From Eurosta solidaginis (Eukaryota > Arthropoda > Insecta > Diptera > Tephritidae), in NCBI RefSeq assembly GCF_040869045.1, contig NC_090320.1, forward strand, positions 240,622,978-240,686,977: a DNA stretch of 64,000 bases, written 5' to 3'. Under the pieces are notes generated by a model. The model ran no database searches. It was not told the origin of the DNA and was given only the letters and a program-made list of their open reading frames with translations. Made by a program: the position numbers and the translations under genes. Of this stretch, positions 44,640 to 57,540 are shown in pieces; the stretch's first letter is position 1; each line of letters starts with the position of its first letter.

Positions 44640-45842
44640 GCTTTAAATATTAATAGATGACAGTTATTGGCAATCCCTGCTATTTTCATATCTGAGAAAA
44701 TGTATCAGCTAAAACAAACAAAAAAGAAAAATTAACTAAAACATCAAAATAATAATATATGACCTCATATAACACCCACCCACAGCGAGATGTCCCCATA
44801 AAGCAATCAAAAGCAAAAAAAATTTGAATTACAAAAATTCTTTATTATTCTCAAAGTTTAGAAAAGTGCAAAAACTACCGACGCGACGGCAACCCGCTGG
44901 GTCTTTGGTCTCTTCCTTGGAATGCCGCAATTACATATACAACATGCTGCTGAGTAAGCAAATACAATTTTTTTGCCGAGACAACACAACACAATATCAT
45001 ATAGCACATAAGAAAACAAACAAATATGTCATCAATGCAGTGAAGAAATCTGCAACAATATGGGCGTTTTTGAGGGTTGATCAAAAAAGTCTTAAAGAAA
45101 ATGAAAACTTAGCGCGCAAGCCTCTCTCAAAGACATAAAGAGGAGTGAGTTATAACGAAACAACATAAGATTCGAGAGCTGTGTAGAGACTTCTACGGTA
45201 TCCACGGTAAAACTGCCAGACTATAAAAGGCGGCGTACCAATGAGTGAGAGCTGAGATCAATTTAAAGCATTGTAAGCGAATTACGGTGAAGTTACATAA
45301 AGTGTAAATGCATGGATATGTGTGCATGGGATTCAATCAGCTCAGTACTTCCACTCGCTTATGGCCAAGTATACTCTAAACATCTATTTATTGTTAAGCT
45401 TATGTGAGAAGGCGTCAACCTGTCTATGCCATTCCAACATCATCAGTTTAAGGGCAAGCTGGGTGATCACCATCGGCAGCGTGTGATCACCATAACGTAC
45501 GGCTTGAATTATGCTGTTCGCTTTACAAACGTCTCTTGATATACTTTCTTCCTCAGCTGTGCGGGTTTTGCGTTGGGTTGGGGGCCGCCAATTAGAACCA
45601 CACTTCAATAAGAAACAACAACAAAAATCAGCGAAAAATGAGACAACTCTTTATCGATGATGACAGTTGCAAACGTTTGAAGGCTTATGATTTCAGGGCA
45701 AACATCTGGAATGTCCAATTAGTCTACTTTATGTCTCACGATGGCAAAAGGCTGCCATCACTGCCATCGAGGAGAAGCGATTGGCTTATCAAGGAGAGAA
45801 GAACATCCAAAATTTTGTAATTTACCGAAGCAATCATGTAAA
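44640..45842. other. No gene recognised
   Basis: AT-rich. The frame at 44824-45138 (104 codons) has no domain. Two copies of GTGATCACCAT... stand near 45462 and 45484. Confidence 0.4.
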
Positions 45843-48240
45843 TAAGCGTAGTGTCGGTGCGTAGTCGTCACTAAGTACTGACGTTCACTTATTTGGTGTC
45901 AGTGATGTTGATAAAGTAAACCACATTGATCAATTTCCTTTGGCAGGTGTTTCAGATCATGAATTGATATTTTTATGTTACGATATTATGTTTAATAAGG
46001 CGCGTCAAATGACCAACTTGACTTTTCGTGATTTTAAGAATATAAATATGCCTGCCTTAGTAAGTGTAGCTAGTACAACGGATTGGACTTTCTGCTGGTT
46101 CCTCCTAAGTGTTGATGAAAAAATAAGTTATTTCACAACAATGGTTACAAGCTTATTCGAAAAATATGTACCTACTCGGTGTATAAGAATCACCGATAGC
46201 AGAAATCCGTGGTTCACTAAACCCATTTTAAAACTTATTAAGGATCGAGAAAAATCGTACAAGTACTGGAAGCGTAATCCTACTCGGGAACGGTGGAGCA
46301 CATATAGTAGTTTGCGAAACAAGACAACGACGAAAATTCGCCAAGCTAAATCGTTATATTTTAAGAACAAATTTGCTGATGGTATTTCCACTGAAAACTT
46401 ATGGAAAAACCTTAAGTCACTAGGAGTTGGCGTAAAAGACAGAGTAACATGTACGATTGACACAGACGATATGAACTGTTACTTTATCGGGATGAATAGG
46501 GCGCATGGACACGAGTCATTGTATGAAATAAATGAAGATCTTGTATCGTTCTGTAGAGTTGACTTTTAATTCAGTAACCGAAGAGGATGTAGTTAGGTGC
46601 CTTTACGCCTTCAAATCGAACGCTGTTGGCGTGGACGGTATTAATCTACGCTTTTTAAAGCTAATTCTGCCTTGTGCGCTTTCCTCATTTACGCATATTT
46701 TTAATTTTATTTAAGCGTCATCTACCTTTCCTTCACAGTGGAAAGTATCAAATGTCACTCCGACCGCAAAAGGAAATGCGTATGACTCCCCAGGAAATTA
46801 CAGACCTATCAGTATCTTGTCATCACTGTCGAAAGTCTTTGAAAAGTTAATCTAATGCCAAGTAGTGTTGCACCTAAAGAAGTATAGCCTTTTATCTGAG
46901 TACCAATCTGGCTTTAGGTCTGGGCACAGCTGCTCCACTGCACTACTTAAAGTAACAGATGATATCCGTCCTGCTTTTGAAAATAAAATGGTAACGATCT
47001 TAGCCCTCTTAGATTTTTCGCAAGCGTTCGACACTGTCAACCATAAGATTTTATTACTTAAATTACAACATTATTTTGGATTCGACACAACGTCTACAAA
47101 ATGAATTAGGAGTTATCTTTCAGATAGGTTACGGCAGACTGTGTGTGGCAATAACATCTCGCAACGGAGCGTAGTATCTTCTGGTGTGCCTCAAGGTTCT
47201 ATCCTAGGCCCAATTTTATTTACTATTTTTATAAATGACATTGTCAGCTGTTGCCAAAATACATCTATACACTTTTATGCGGATGACACTCAGATCTGCT
47301 TTTCGCGTCCTATTGGTCTATGCGAAGATTTAGTATGTAGAATGAATGATGACCTAAAAGCTATATCAAATTGGGCCAAGGTGAATGGACTTAGCCTAAA
47401 TCCTGCAAAAACACAAGTCCTGCCAATATCCTTCAACTCCTATGACTTAAATGAATTGCTATCTATAGTACTGGATGAAACCAAAATACCTTTTCTTCCG
47501 GCTGTGACTAATCTTGGATTTAGGATGAACTCCCGGCTTACTTGCATAAACCACATTAATTTTGCTGTCTCGAAAATATATTATGTTCTTAGGAGGTTGT
47601 GGCTTGGCTGTTAACACAAAAATTAAACTAGTAAAGGCTCTCGTTGTCCCACAAATCACCTATTTCGAACTTGTATATGGATATCTTGACTCAGAAACCA
47701 ATAGCAAATTAAACCTAGCTCTGAATAATGCTGTGAGGTTTATATACGGTAAGAGAAAGTTTGATCAAATCTCCATCTACACAAAAAATATTCTTGGAAG
47801 GAGCTTGGAAAATTACTTTCAGACTAGGAACGTAATTTTTTTATTTAAAATTATTAGGTACCAGAAACCCGGCTATCTTTATGAAAAACTCAGCTTTGTA
47901 ACATCTTCGCGTACTAATAATATTGTAGTACCACGATTTGTATCTCTACCGGGGTCTAGATTGTTCTTTGTTAGTGCTGTGCGACTATGGAACTCATTGC
48001 CAATGTCAATTAAATGTATTAAATCAGATAGATGCTTTAAGGCGGCAGTTGCAAATCATTTTTCATAGGGATGTCTCTTACATCCCGCTCTGCCTCGTTC
48101 GTGAGGTTTCGTCTAATTTAAGTTATATTCTAATATCAGTAAACTCTGTAATTTATATGTAAAACGTACAAAAAAAGACTCAGCGTCTTAATGTGCTAAG
48201 GGAGTAAACAAACAAATAAATATGAAATATGAAATAAAGC
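45843..48240 (+). pseudogene. LINE ORF2: endonuclease tail and reverse transcriptase, frameshifted
   Basis: 5'-truncated non-LTR retrotransposon. AGVSDHELIFL (45940) is the last motif of the AP-type endonuclease. A linker follows (WFTKPILKLIKDREKSYKYWKR). Reverse transcriptase then reads: EEDVVRCLYAFKSN, SPGNYRPISILSSLSKVFEKLI (46790), YQSGFRSGHSCSTALLKV and LLDFSQAFDTVNH with the first Asp (47020), SSGVPQGSILGPILF (47180), FYADDTQICF with the catalytic pair (47270), LSLNPAKTQVLP, and the thumb in a shifted frame from 47610 (VPQITYFELVYGYL to VRLWNSLP). Stops or frameshifts lie near 46568, 46712, 46855, 47102 and 47612. A 3' end AATATGAAATATGAAATAAA closes it. Confidence 0.88.
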
Positions 48241-48540
48241 TGTTGACTAATGTAAGTTCAGGACTGTGGAAGACCTTGTCCATATCAGCATTAACATCGA
48301 GAATAAGTGCAATCCAGAAATTAAACGGAGAACATTGATAAATTAAAACTCTAGCAAAAATCACATCCTATAAGTCTCTCAAATAACTGTGTTGATGTAT
48401 GGATCGGAATCACATCATGAAGATGGGTTGGCCTTTGGAGTATAGAGTTGGATGGGGGAAATCATCTTATACCTCTATCGCCTCCTTCAGATCTCTCTAT
48501 TCTCCCCCCGCCCTCCCCCTCCCACCCCTCCTCTTCTCGG
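48241..48540. other. No gene recognised between LINE and SINE
   Basis: About 300 bp without domain; ends in a C/T-rich stretch (48488-48538) directly before the SINE. Confidence 0.5.
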
Positions 48541-48872
48541 GCGGTCGCCGTGGTGTAGTGGTAGCTTGTTCCGCCTACCACACCGAAGGTCCTGGCTTCA
48601 ACTCCCGGGCAAAGTAACATCGAAATTTTAAAAACAAGTTTTTCAATTAGAAAAAAAGTTTTCTAATCGGCGGTAGTTTTTTAGCAAACACTCCGGGTAT
48701 ATTTCTCTAATCAAAAGCTTCTCAGTGAAAATTCATCTGCCTTGCAGATGCCGTTCGGAGTTGGGATAAGACATGTAGGTATGGTCCCACCAATTTTCAG
48801 GGAGCATTTAAAAGCGGCGCAACGGAAATTGGAAGGGAAGCACGGCCTAAATCCGCTCGGAGGTTTCCCTTG
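48541..48872 (+). mobile_element. tRNA-derived SINE, copy 3
   Basis: Starts GCGGTCGCCGTGG. The A box TGGTGTAGTGG fits the pol III consensus; the B box GCTTCAACTCC fits 10 of 11. The body shares the ATTCATCTGCCTTGCAGATG and GCCGTTCGGAGT blocks with copies 1 and 2 but has its own changes (GGGAGCATTTAAAAGCGGCG), so it is a distinct subfamily. It runs into a CT-rich stretch and a TC dinucleotide run at 48948-48972. Confidence 0.87.
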
Positions 48873-49007
48873 CCTCCTTCCGACCACTCTTCCTTCTCCC
48901 CTATATCTGTTTGTACCTTCGCCTCCCTTTCCTAATTCCACTCAATTATCTCTCTCTCTCTCTCTCTCTCTCTATATGTTTTATATAAAATTACTATTAA
49001 ACAATTA

Positions 49008-50102
49008 AAGGTGTCTAAGTTCGGGTGTCACCGAACATTATATACTCAGCGTGAGCTTCAATTGTACATTTCATTTCAGATAAATTACTTTTCTACATAA
49101 CACGTGGCACCGCCCGTTTAAAAAAATATCTCCCCATTTCCTCTTACAATAAAACTTAATAAGTGAAATATCATTGATTCAAAACTATTTTTTGCTAAGT
49201 TATAGCTTATTATTCTAGCCTGCGACCCTTTTAAATTTGTTTTATATCTAAGTTGTCGTGGTCTTTAATCGATCCCGTCCATTTTTACTAGAAATATTTT
49301 CTGCTATAGGGAACATTTGTGTACCCAATTTTATTACGATCCGTTAATTTTTCTTCGAGTTATGGCTCCCGAAACATAGAAAATTGCTTAGTCATAAAAG
49401 GGGCGGTGCCACGCCCATTTTTTTAAATTTGAAGTTTTCCCTATTTATTTTTATAAATCCGCTTGGGAAATTAAATACCATTGATATAAAGCTCTTTTGT
49501 GTAAAGATACAGCTTATTTTATTCGTCCACGACCGTTTTAAAAATCTTTCATATAAAAGTGGGCGTGGTCCTAAACGATTTCGTAAATTTTTCTTCAAAG
49601 CATTCCTTATATAAAGGCAACCTCTCTGCCGAATTTTGGTATGATAGGTTTAACGACTTTTGATTTATGATTAATAATATTTGTAAAATTGATTTTATCA
49701 CAAGAGGGCGGGGCCACGCCCATTTAAAAAAATTTTTCAAATTTTTATCAAGAGTCTCAATATCAGTCCACACGTCAAATTTCAACATTCTAGGTGTATT
49801 ATTGTGTTTTCCAAAATGTTATATATATAAAAAGTGGGCGTGGTTATCATCCGATTTCGCTCATTTTCAATAGCAATCTATTCTGGGTCCAGATATGCTC
49901 GTGTATCAAATTTGGTGAAGATATGTCAATATTTACTCAAGTTATCGAGTTAACGGACAGACGGACGGACGACATGGCTCAATCAAATTTTTTTTCGATA
50001 CTGATGATTTTGATATATGGAAGTCTATATCTATCTCGATTCCTTTATACCTGTACAACCAACCGTTACCCTTTGCTGTGTGCGAGGCCCTCTGAGAATA
50101 TA
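49008..50102 (-). repeat. F1 repeat, subfamily B, copy g, near complete
   Basis: Reverse copy from AAAGGTGTCTAAGTTCGGG with the GTTCGG...CCGAAC hairpin to a decayed first hairpin near 50080-50102. It has CCACGCCC/GGGCGTGG blocks and the GGAC microsatellite near 49958 but no 130-bp array. It pairs with copy j (60863-62001). The frames at 49384-49614, 49392-49598 and 49549-49788 are by-products of the repeat. Confidence 0.88.
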
Positions 50103-51079
50103 AAAACTGCTTTGTAAGTCTGGGGCTGTGTATGTCATTTTAAACTTGAATTAGGAAAATCGGCCCAGTAGGTCGTCTGTTTTGCTCTAAGAATTTCAGA
50201 CGTTTCAATTTTATATATAGCAAAGATAAAGATATCATGCCAGTTTCTGATGCTTGAACCCTCTTACAATTCTATTAATCTAACAAAAAAATCTTCCTCG
50301 ATGAATAGTGCGTAGTTTTTCAATCTCGCATTCAATAATCTTTGCTGACTTTTTGACCTCCCCACTCCAGCATGCTTGCATATTTATGATTTATTTTGCT
50401 AAAACAACATTATTTTCCATAATTTAAATGTTAAATTTTGTTTCTTCACATTTATGTTATTTCCTTGAACTGTGAAGTTTATAATTACTGAGGTAAATAA
50501 ATTGCTTTGACTTTTGTACTTAGTATGTCTGGAATCCTGCATGTGTCCCCGCTCTATCAGCTCAAGTTTATTATTTATTAGTTTAACACCACGCACACAT
50601 TGCGGCTTTGGAATTTGTTTGGGGCTTTTTGAGATGCGTGCAATAGCTATTTAGCACATTGACAAAGTGATAGAAATCGTTTACTAGATATATGCGCATG
50701 AGGGTGATCCTTATTAATCGAATAAACGATTATTTCCCATCTCACCCATTCAAATGTTAATAACGAGATCATGAATGTGAAAATGGTTCCTATTTGAGAT
50801 GGTTAAGGGGTCTCCCGCAGGGGTCAAAGTTAAGATTTATCTATGGGGAGGAAAAAATCGGTAGTTTCATTTTGTAATGACCATCGTAATGTACATAACA
50901 TACGTCAAAATCCTTTCCATGATTATATCTAGAGCAACGTTCTTAGGTAAGGTTGAACTGGCCGGTCAATAAAGACCTCACATAGACTGAATGTATCCAT
51001 AGTTATACGTTTTATCGCATAAAAATTGCATCATAATAAATTTTGAATGAAAATTGAAAAATTTTTAATCAATAATAAT
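50103..51079. other. No gene recognised; reversed LINE tail relic
   Basis: Near 50945-51000 a reversed relic of the CCTAA-tail LINE end (GGTTGAACTGGCCGGTC). The remaining sequence is AT-rich and without domain. Confidence 0.5.
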
Positions 51080-51498
51080 TATACCCAGCTGTACTTGTAC
51101 ACAGGGTATTATAACTTTGATTGGATAACGGTTGGTTGTACAGGTATAATGGAATCGAGTTATATATAAACTTCTATATATCAAAATCATCAGTATCGAA
51201 AACAAATTTGATTAAGCCATGTCCGTCCGTCCGTCTGTCTGCCTGTCTGTCCGTTAACACAATAACTTCAGCAAATATTGAGATATCTTCACCAAATTCG
51301 GTATACGAGCTTATCTGGACCCATAATAGATTGGTATTGAAAATGAGCGAAATCGGACGATAAACGCGCCCACTTTTTCGATATCGAAAATTTAGAAATA
51401 TGGAAAAATTTAGATAATTCAAAAACGAATACCGCTAAACTAATGAAATTTGGTAGGTGGATTGGCTTTATGTCGCAAAACATTCAATATTGAAAAAA
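51080..51498 (+). repeat. F1 repeat copy h, truncated at the Helitron
   Basis: First 420 bp of an F1-like member. Its terminal hairpin has changed arms (ATACCC/GGGTAT outside, GTAC/GTAC inside) compared with the other copies. The copy stops at 51498, where the Helitron begins with TC. Nothing after the Helitron clearly continues it. Confidence 0.85.
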
Positions 51499-52814
51499 TC
51501 TATATATATTAAAATCAAATTCTGTGTGTGTGTGTGTTCGCTATGGAAACGTATTTCCCACACTTCAGTCATCACCAAATTTTGGCTATAGGTTCCTTCG
51601 ATCAACACGAAGGTTTTAGGCTAAAAATAATTTCGATATATAAAAGGGTCGTGGCAACTCCCAATTATGAGGTCAATCCCTAACACCACCAAGAAAATGT
51701 GGAATTAGGAAAAAGGGGCGCTGCACCTCCCATACAAATGGAACATATCATACTGCATATGTCTGGATGTAGTATTGTTAGGATAATGAAAATTGGTAAG
51801 GAGCTATATGACGTTAAGTCCTAACACCTCCAGTAAAATGTAATTGGGAAAAAAGGGGCGTGACACCTTCCCTACATATGGGATTTTTCAGAACTATGGC
51901 TGCCGTACAAACTTAGGTTATTTCAGCACCTAATCTCCCGCCGTTAAATATTTGTTAGCTTCAGTCTATCTACATCTTCTATAAAAATCAAATTCTGTGT
52001 GTGTGTTACCTATGGAAACATATTTTCCACACTTTTTTCGATCAATACGAAGGTTTTTCATATTTCAGAGTTAAGAGTTTTAAATAATTTTTTTTTTTGG
52101 CTATGCGAACGAGCAATCTTAGCTCCCAAAAATGATCATGTTAACAAAATCAATGAACGCATTCAAAACCAAATTCCTGGCGAAGTGACGAAATATAAAT
52201 CAAGCGACACAGTTCCAGATGAAGATCAAATTGTGAAATATCCAATTGAATTTCTAAACTCTTTAGAGCCACCTGGATTGCCTGCGCATATATTAACTTT
52301 GAAAATTGGCTCACCAATCATGCTTCTTCGGAATTTAGACCCACCAAAATTGTGCAATGGAACCAGATTGCGTTAAGAAATTAATGCCGAATGTAATCGA
52401 AGCAACCAGCGGTAAAATACTAATAGCATGGATCCCAATGATTCCTACAGATTTGCCATTCAATTTTAAGGTATTACAGTTTCCTGTAAGGACAATCGCT
52501 TACTGTTGCAGGATTAAATTTAGAGAGTCCGTGCTTTTCCCATGGCCAGCTATATGTTGCTTGATCTAGAGTTGAAACGCCAAAAAATTTGTTTACCTTT
52601 GCACCTTTGCACTGGACGAAAAACCCAAAATAATGTGTACCCACATTCATAACAATAAGATACAATAATAAAATGTTTTAAACGAAAATTTCACCAAATA
52701 TGCGTACAAAACTCAATTCAATTTACAGAACAATAAACTAAATTATCAACAAACAAAACAGAAAAAATAACGCAACATTCATTCGATCTCGGGCGTTACA
52801 ACGGGTAAAGCTAG
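51499..52814 (+). mobile_element. Helitron with helicase remains, ends TC...CTAG
   Basis: Starts TCTATATATATTAAAATC after an A and ends CTAG before a T (52811-52814), the rule for Helitron insertion between A and T. A second 5'-like start (TCTATAAAAATCAAATTCTG near 51978) repeats the first, so this may be one Helitron nested in another. Only a short weak hairpin is seen before CTAG. The coding remains at 52090-52640 confirm the class. Confidence 0.8.
52090..52640 (+). pseudogene. Helitron Pif1-like helicase C-terminus, broken
   Basis: Frame 1 reads [52 protein letters not shown] and LCNGTRL, the C-terminal helicase region of Helitron RepHel proteins. A frameshift near 52373 leads to [23 protein letters not shown] and LQFPVR. 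The motif TINKSQGQS that should follow is gone, by a deletion of about 40 bp near 52490. A third frame gives AGLNLESPCFSHGQLYVA, a TGA where Cys is expected, then SRVETPKNLF. The Rep domain is absent. Confidence 0.85.
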
Positions 52815-53568
52815 TTAATACATAAACGGTAAAATGGCGGGGTTTTCACAGCGAAATGAAGAAACTTTTCACTCAGAGCACAAGTGCTCACCCCAATTAA
52901 ATACATTCAAAAGTGCATAGCGACCTCTGTTCAGGAACTAACAAATAAAATAAACACATAAAATAACATAAAGTTTAATAAAATAATAAACAATATGTTG
53001 AAATTCAATTATTATAAGCTGGTGTTAAGCTCATGAATTCTTAAATATAGGTATAAACTGAACACACCATTAAACAAATATACATAAATAATAAATAATA
53101 TAATTATGAGACAATTATTCGCCCTACGAATGACCAAAGCTTAAATACTTTGCTTCATAGCCTTTCGTCTACAATGCTGGTAGAGACGACTTTGTCCGTC
53201 CCAACAAAGCACGAAAACAACCTCTTCCTATAAATAGCAGACGCTTAAACCGTAATAGCCCTGAAACCAAGTTTTTAATAACCTGGTTATCCCAATGCAG
53301 TGGAGGCGCCCACCAAAGTTTACCAACACTACGTATCCAGCGAAGCCGTTACATGCTTTGTTTTACACAATTTAAAATATATCGGTTTATAAGTGACTCG
53401 ATTTCCGGCGAGATGATGGCGAAGGCTCTAAAAGGTTTTGATTTTGAAAAAAATCTGGCCGAATGAGTTCATTTACGGTTGGGTTCAATAAGTTTGGCTA
53501 TCCGATATCTTGTATTGATAATCACGTTAATATTGGTGGCCATAATTTCGAAATAGTAATGTAATTTT
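52815..53568. other. No gene recognised
   Basis: A short relative of the 157-bp satellite (TCAGAGCACAAGTGCTCACCCCAATTAAAT) lies near 52875. Otherwise AT-rich and featureless. Confidence 0.45.
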
Positions 53569-53931
53569 TCAGGTAACTGGACTAAATAGGCATGGTCCAT
53601 AAATCTTTCGAAGAACTTTTCTCTCCCACACACTGCCAGAGCCGCTTAATCTGATGTTGTCATGGTCCATGCTTCTGCACCATATAGCAGGACGGGTACG
53701 ATAAGTGACTTGTAGAGCATAATTTTCGTTTGCCGAGAGGAGGACTTTACTTTTCAATTGCCTACATAGTCCAAAGTAGCATTTATTGGCAAGAGTGATT
53801 ATTCGCGGGATTTCAGAGTTGATGTTGTTGCTAGTGTTAATGCTGCTTCCCAAATAAACGAAGACTTTTATTATCTCGAAATTATGGCTGCCAACAGTAG
53901 CGTGGATTGCTTGAAAATCATTACAAAACAA
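53569..53931 (-). pseudogene. LINE reverse transcriptase C-terminal fragment
   Basis: A single minus-strand frame reads FVYLGSSINTSNNINSEI, PRIITLANKCYFGLCRQLKSK, VLLSANENYALQV and ERKVLRKIYGP, the thumb/C-terminal part of ORF2 of the LINE family also present at 24484-25116. An insertion of a few bases before RSMDHDNIRLSG disturbs the segment that usually reads LLYGAEAW. Both ends are truncated; F1 copy i follows on the plus strand. Confidence 0.78.
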
Positions 53932-53967
53932 TGGTTTTGATAAGTTTTAGAATTCGGGCAATGTTTT

Positions 53968-55527
53968 TATACTCAGTTGAGCAGAGCTCACAGAGTATAT
54001 TAACTTTGATTGGATAACGGTTGGTTGTACAGGTATAAAGGAATCGAGATAGATATAGACTTCCATATATCAAAATCATCAGTATCGAAAAAAAATTTGA
54101 TTGAGCCATGTCCGTCCATCTGTCCGTTAACACAATAACTTGAGTAGCTTTTTAGGTATCTTGATTAAATTCGGTATGTAGGTTCCTGGGCACTCATCTC
54201 AGATCGCTATTTAAAATGAACGAAATCGGACTATAACCATGCCCACTTTTTCGATATCGAAAATTTCGAAAAACCGAAAAAGTGCGATTCATTGCCAAAG
54301 ACGGATAAAGCGATGAAACTTGGTAGTTGAGTTGAACTTATGATGCAGAATAGAAAATTAGTAAAAGTTTGGACAATGGGCGTGGCACCGCCCACTTTTA
54401 GAAGAAGGTAATTTAAAAGTTTTACAAGCTATAGTTTGGCAGTCGTTGAAGATATCACGATGAAATTTGGCAGGAACGTTACTCCGATTACCATATGTAT
54501 GCTTAAAAAAATTGGCAAAATCGGTTGAAGCCACGCCCAGTTTTTCTACACAGTCGACCGTCTGTCCTTCCGCTCGGCCGTTAAAACGATAACTTGAGCA
54601 AAAATCGATATATCTTTACTAAACTCAGTTCACTCACTTTGTATTGGTGTGAAAAATGGCCGAAATCCGAATATGACCACGCCCACTTTTTCGATATCGA
54701 GAGTTACGAAAAATTAAAAAATTGCCATAATTCTATACCAAATAAGAAAAAAGGGATGAAACATGGTGATTGGATTTGTTTTTTGACGCAAAACATAACT
54801 TTAGAAAAAACATTGTAAAATGGGTGTGACATCTACCATATTAAGTAGAAGAAAATGAAAAAGTTCTGCAGGGCGAAAGCAAAAGCCCTTAGAATCTTGG
54901 CAGGAATACTGTTCGTGGTATTACATATATAAATAAATTAGCGGTACCCGACAGATGATATTCTGGGTCACCCTGGTCCACATTTTGGTCAATATCTCAA
55001 AAACGCCTTCACATATACAACTACCACCACTCCCTTTTAAAATACTAATTAAAACCTTTCATTTGATACCCATATCGTACAAACAAATTCTAGAGTCACC
55101 CTGGTCCACCTTTATGGCGATATCTCGAAAAGGCGTCCACCTGTAGAACTAAGGCCCACTCCATTTTAAAATACTCATTAACACCTTTCATTTGATACCC
55201 ATATCGTACAAACAATTTCTAGGGACACCCCTGGTCCACATTTATGGCGATATCTCGAAAACGCGTCCACCTATAGAACTAAGGCCCACTCCCTTTTAAA
55301 ATACTCATTAGCACTTTTCATTTGATACCCATATCGTACAAACAAATTCTAGAGTCACCCCTAGTCCACCTTTATGGCGATATCCCTAAATGGCGCCCAC
55401 CCATCGAACTATGACCTACTCCCTCTTAAAATACTCTTTAATACCTTCCATTTGATACACATGTCATACAAACACATTCCAGGGTTACCCTAGGTTCATT
55501 TTCCTACATGGTGATTTTCCCTTATTT
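53968..55527 (+). repeat. F1 repeat copy i, right end missing
   Basis: Begins with the nested hairpin at 53968, keeps the CCACGCCC/GCCACGCCC and CGATATCG blocks, and has about three to four units of the 130-bp array (55080-55450). It stops at CCCTTATTTT near 55527 before the second hairpin. A deletion near 54505 joins the TTGGCAAAATCGG and GTTGAAGCCACGCCC blocks. Confidence 0.88.
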
Positions 55528-57540
55528 TTTATAATTAATGTTGGTCTCTCATCCATAGTGTTACCAAAATTTGTTCGACGACCAAACGGAAGCACCCCCG
55601 TTAGGTGCTAGGACTTATGTCATAGAATAACTCCGTATTCTTGCCAAATACTAGAAGTTTTCGCGAACTTTGTTAATTGCTGCCTCGAGATCTTGCAACT
55701 CTGCCGCCCTAACAACTGGAACCTTAAGCTAGCAAGTGCAGTAGACAAATACAGAACGTATTGTTACTAAAGAGGCCTAACTTGTAAGCATGTAACGCTA
55801 AAAGGCAGTATCCAGTTAGTATGCCCATCATGAACCCTAAGTCTTCTCTCATGCTTGCTATGTAGAGCGCTCCAGCCTTGCAATTCGAAAATTCTTATCT
55901 CTCGTGTACAAATTAAATTCGACATCCCGAGATCCAAACACATCACACCCAGCAACAAGAAGAAGCACGAAACGATAACGTAGCCTGAACGATTTGATAT
56001 TGTCCACACCGAAAACGCAAAGCCGAAACAACAACAAGTGGAATACACCCAAAAACATGTTGTTCAACACTACAATTTGTGTTGTGGCAGCGCGTTGCAT
56101 GTAAGTTTGTTTATTGTTGTTGTTGTGCAACATTGTAAGCGCATTGCTGTTGATTTATTTTTGTTGTTATATTGTTGGTGCTCCTGCATTTGGCCCCTAT
56201 GTATCCAGCAACAAACATATGTACAGACAAATAAGTAAATTTGGTTTTGTTTCTCTTTTTTTTTGGGTTGCATTTAAAAGTTTTGGTGTCAAAACTGGCC
56301 TTTGAGTGGCTTGTTTTACTGATCTGTGTGCTTTGTGACAAAATAAACAAAAATATATAAATTATTTATGTATGAGCAATTGCCTCTGTCGATTTATTTT
56401 CATTGCTTTTTGCATATAATTTTGGCAATCGCCAGTTTCGTATATGCGATCCCAGTTAGTTAGTGCTGAAATCGAAGCGACTGGTTAACTATGTTGTACC
56501 CTTTTCAAATCGTTCATTATTGCTGTTGTTGTGTTTGTACGTACTTGGCTTTATTGTTGTACGCGCATGCATGCATCCTTGCGCTGTCTTGCGGATTTTC
56601 GCCAACACTTTTATGGTTTTATTGTTGCTGCCAAATGCAATCAATTGTTGCATCTCTCTAGTGGCGTGAATATGCGGCCAACGTTGAACGAAGCCGAAGC
56701 CATTTAAATATTCGATTTCATGTCGCCAATCGTTTGTGCCGATCACGGATGCTAACAGTGTTCGGACTTGAAAGTTTCAATTCGCGAAAGGTAGGGTGAG
56801 TAACTGCCAAGCAGGAAAAGCTTTTTAAAGAGCCGTAGAACTCGTCGAAACTTATGGTGTTTTCTTTTCTACACGAAAATGTCGCCTTCACGGCAACCCT
56901 TCAAAAAGTTGTGTTCTGTTGTAAAATCAGCTTAGCCTCAATAGAGGGCATCATTATCTTTTCTCAACAACCTACACCTAAAAATGGCCAAAAATGCAAC
57001 ATTACTTGCCCTCGCTGCCATTGACGGTGCTGAAAACAGCCCTGTCAATTAGCTGATGAATCACATCCCTGTCAATTAGCTGATGAATCACATGAAGCTG
57101 AAGCGAATGCTATGAATACGAAGCTGAAGCGAATGCTATATATGTACGTATGTGTCGCATCATGCCTCACTCAAAAGCAATTTGCGATCACAGTTAACAG
57201 CGAACAACCACACGAACTGCATTTTTTTGTAGAAATTGTTACAATTTTTGTTCTTTTCAAGTCATGCAGGGTGGTACTGAACATTTTAAGTGGCTAGAAT
57301 TTCACAGGGCGAAGTGAGAATCTTATAAATGCTTGCCGTTGAAAGTGGCGACATTTTGGTGTAGAAAAGAAATCACCATTACTGAATATTGAACCGATGC
57401 ATGCAACAGCAACCCATTGAACTACCTACATATTCATAAAATTATGATCATTTGGTTCTTTATCTCAGCCAAGATTCCACTGATCTCAAATATTCATGCA
57501 TCTGTGCTTTTTTCGCCGCGCTTGAAAGCGATACAGTAAA
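55528..57540. other. No gene recognised; small tandem duplications
   Basis: TTGTTGTTGTTG-type and CAACAACAA-type stretches make several overlapping frames on both strands between 56038 and 56350. At 57040-57090 the 27-mer-scale unit CCTGTCAATTAGCTGATGAA is present twice, followed by a second tandem pair GAAGCTGAAGCGAATGCTAT. No domain. Confidence 0.45.
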
